DNA of 64,000 nucleotides from RYN-230 sp963723595 (GTDB taxonomy: Bacteria > Actinomycetota > Actinomycetes > Streptosporangiales > Streptosporangiaceae): the NCBI GenBank assembly GCA_963723595.1, contig CAVRRQ010000006.1, positions 1,750,859 through 1,814,858 of the forward strand. The letters are read 5' to 3'. This document shows positions 62,443 to 64,000 of the stretch, piece by piece. The translations under genes and the position numbers were made by a program. The notes under the pieces are model-generated. The model was not told where the DNA came from and searched no databases. It saw only the letters and a program-made list of their open reading frames with translations. The first letter of the stretch is position 1. Each line of letters begins with the position of its first letter.

Positions 62443-62739
62443 CTAGCCGCCGGCCATGGCGCCGACGATGAGGTAGGGCTCGGAGCCGGCGGCGACGGCC
62501 GGGGGGAGCGGTTCGTCGGGCTGCTCGTGGGACAGGTCCTGCTCGCAGGCGAAGAACCGGATAAACGCCCGCCGCGGCCCGCTGTCATGACCGCGGATGG
62601 TGCCGCGCAGCACCGGGTAGCTAGCTTCCAGTGCGTCCAGGACCGTCCGCTGCGTGACCGGACCCGCGACGTCCAGGTTCACCTCGCCGTCGATCCGGGC
62701 TAGGGCGCGCAGGTGGGAGGGCAGGACGACGCGGATCAT
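62443..62739 (-). CDS. MoaD/ThiS-type ubiquitin-like sulphur carrier
   Basis: 98 residues with beta-grasp pattern (IRVVLPSHLRALARIDGEVN, TVLDALEASYPVLRGTI, RFFACEQDLS) and the C-terminal LIVGAMAGG; the Gly-Gly end is activated as thiocarboxylate in this family. Its ATG overlaps the stop of the beta-propeller gene (ATGA), and MoaA follows 65 bp later. It could serve molybdopterin synthase, but no MoaE is present in the window and MoaD-like proteins of this kind (with a longer middle) often stand apart from MoaE. A separate sulphur-transfer or conjugation role is possible. Confidence 0.8.
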   Translation of the reverse strand: MIRVVLPSHLRALARIDGEVNLDVAGPVTQRTVLDALEASYPVLRGTIRGHDSGPRRAFIRFFACEQDLSHEQPDEPLPPAVAAGSEPYLIVGAMAGG

Positions 62740-63852
62740 GGCAGCGTCTGGACCTCGACGGACAGGACCGCCGGGAGGTCGCGGACGATCGGCGCCCAGC
62801 TGTCCCCGGAGTCCGGGGACGCGTAGACCTGGCCGCCGGTGGTGCCGAAGTACACGCCGCAGGAGTCCATGGAGTCGACGGCCATGGCGTCGCGGAGCAC
62901 GTTGACGTAGCAGTGCTCCTGCGGCAGGCCCTGGGTGAGCGGCTCCCAGTCGTCGCCGCCGGTGCGGCTGCGGTAGACCCGCAGCTTGCCCTCGGGCGGG
63001 AAGTGCTGCGCGTCGCTGGTGATCGGAACGACGTAGATGGTGTCGGGCTCGTGGGCGTGCACGTCGATGGGGAACCCGAAGTCGGTCGGCAGGTTCCCGG
63101 AGATCTCATGCCAGGACTCCCCGGCGTTGTCGGAGCGCATGACGTCCCAGTGCTTCTGCATGAACAGCACGCCCGGCCGGGAGGGGTGCATCGCGAGCCG
63201 GTGCACGCAGTGCCCGACCTCCGCGTCCGGGTCGGGGATGCCCTCGGACTGCAGGCCCTGGTTGATCGGCCGCCAGGTCTGGCCGTCGTCGTCGGACCGG
63301 AACGCGCCCGCCGCCGAGATCGCGGCGAACATCCGGCCCGGCGCCGACGGAGTCGAGCAGGATGGTGTGCAGGCACATCCCCCCGGCGCCCGGCTGCCAG
63401 GACGGCCCGGACTTGTGGCTGCGCAGCGCGGGCATCTCCTGCCAGCTCTGCCCGCCGTCGCGGGAGCGGAACAGCCCGGCGTCCTCCACCCCGGCCCAGA
63501 CCGTGTCCGGGTCATCCAGCGACGGCTCCAGGTGCCATACCCGCTCGAACTCCCACGGGTGCGGTGTCCCGTCATACCACTGGTGCGTCCCCGGGGTCCC
63601 GTCGTAGGCGAACTGGTTGCCCGCCGGCGTCCACGTCGCGCCGCCGTCGTCGGACCGCTGGATCACCTGCCCGGACCAGCCGCTGCATTGGGAGGCATAC
63701 AGCCGGTCCGGGTCGGCCGGGGACCCCTTGACGTGGTAGATCTCCCAGCCCGCGAAGTGCGGGCCGCTGACCTCCCACCGGTCCCGCCTGCCATCGGAGG
63801 TCAGGATGAACGCGCCCTTGCGCGTCCCCGCCAGTACCCGCACGCCTGTCAT
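62736..63852 (-). CDS. Cytosolic BNR/WD40-like beta-propeller protein, one frameshift
   Basis: From ATG 63852 (MTGVRVLAGTRKGAFILTSD) the protein has no signal peptide. Repeats contain Asp boxes: SDDGGATWTP, SRDGGQSWQE, then SDDDGQTWRP, SDNAGESWHE, SPDSGDSWAP. Near 63350 the frame changes (MCLHTILLDSV in the first, SAPGRMFAAISAAGAFRSDD in the second); removal of one base gives a continuous ~370-residue protein of five or more blades. It belongs to the vps10/sortilin-like glycosidase-fold proteins of unknown role that are often coupled to a MoaD-like gene. It overlaps that gene here by ATGA. Confidence 0.7.
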
Positions 63853-64000
63853 CGCTGCTCCCGTCTGCCCGCCAGGCGCCCGCGCGCCCGCACCCGGCCG
63901 ACCATGATCACCCGTCTGACCTGGCCGGTAGCCGGTAAGCAGAAGATGTCACAGCCCGCTGACGTTCTGACGGCGAACGCCCCGCAGACTCATCGCGCCG
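63853..64000. other. Right edge, no gene seen
   Basis: Leader region of the beta-propeller gene; too short to judge. Confidence 0.3.

Noticed and set aside
1..64000. tRNA, rRNA or CRISPR
   Set aside because: I looked for T-loop patterns (GGTTCGAATCC type), rRNA-like stretches and regularly spaced repeats. None was found. The only spaced repeats are the copper boxes and the TGAGGGG pairs.

Overview
This window reads as high-GC actinomycete DNA. Several family types are characteristic of Actinomycetota: WhiB, GAF-ANTAR and other ANTAR modules, DUF3040, DUF1707, SPW-repeat, PRC-barrel/DUF2382, DUF2243+CtaG, a CmtR-type ArsR repressor with CadI, and a DUF5134 protein next to a copper ATPase. GTG starts are common and GC3 is strong. 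I cannot name a genus. Both ends are cut: an enolase-superfamily gene at the left, and the bases beyond a beta-propeller gene at the right.

Layout. (1) 0-9.1 kb is a stress/accessory block: two hemerythrin genes, two paralogous unknown proteins, a GAF-ANTAR regulator, MarR, DUF1707, SPW and DUF3040 genes. It also holds two strange deletion products, a sugar transporter missing its middle and a TDT transporter N-terminus joined to a hemerythrin C-terminus. (2) 9.1-16.6 kb is decayed DNA: a frameshifted SnoaL-like gene, a lactate/glycolate-oxidase-type Fe-S protein with one in-frame TAG, a STAS gene, an ANTAR stub, two pieces of IS110-type transposase, and one intact AI-2E permease. (3) 17-25.5 kb is mostly intact: a sigma factor with a membrane/extracytoplasmic tail, a PRC/DUF2382 - MscS-like pair, secreted and lipid-anchored proteins. 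(4) 25.5-34.5 kb is a mobile-element zone: a degenerate rve transposase, an IS6-like remnant, an apparently intact IS3 element, an IS3 remnant and an intact IS110 element. (5) 34.7-44.1 kb is metal handling: a CDF-like protein, CmtR-type repressor/CadI/CDF, a decayed TauE, then a copper locus (DUF5134; P-type ATPase; DoxX-like membrane protein fused to SCO; lipoprotein) whose divergent promoter carries three evenly spaced CsoR/RicR-like boxes. (6) 44.4-46.6 kb carries a second copy of the 30.9-kb BNR gene in inverted orientation and a second STAS-ANTAR cassette. (7) 46.9-51 kb is a HAD phosphatase - transketolase - transaldolase operon. (8) 51-57.3 kb has a 171-bp MITE, STAS/ANTAR fragments, DUF2243-CtaG, IS6-like and IstB remnants, an alcohol dehydrogenase and a WhiB gene welded to transporter and transposase debris. 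(9) 57.3-63.9 kb is a molybdenum block: a three-subunit xanthine-dehydrogenase-type hydroxylase, MoaA, and a MoaD-like protein translationally coupled to a cytosolic beta-propeller.

The overall picture is of functional operons (copper, pentose phosphate, molybdenum hydroxylase, metal repressor/efflux) separated by mosaic junctions made from gene fragments and several IS families. Several frameshifts fall in runs of G where one more G restores the gene, so part of the apparent decay may be base-calling error. The signals I consider most worth following are the phased copper operators, a repeated ATCGT-N3-ACGAT palindrome, the IS6-related MITE family, the nearly identical inverted 1-kb copies of the BNR gene, the candidate guide-RNA leader of the IS110 element, and the MoaD-like/beta-propeller gene pair.
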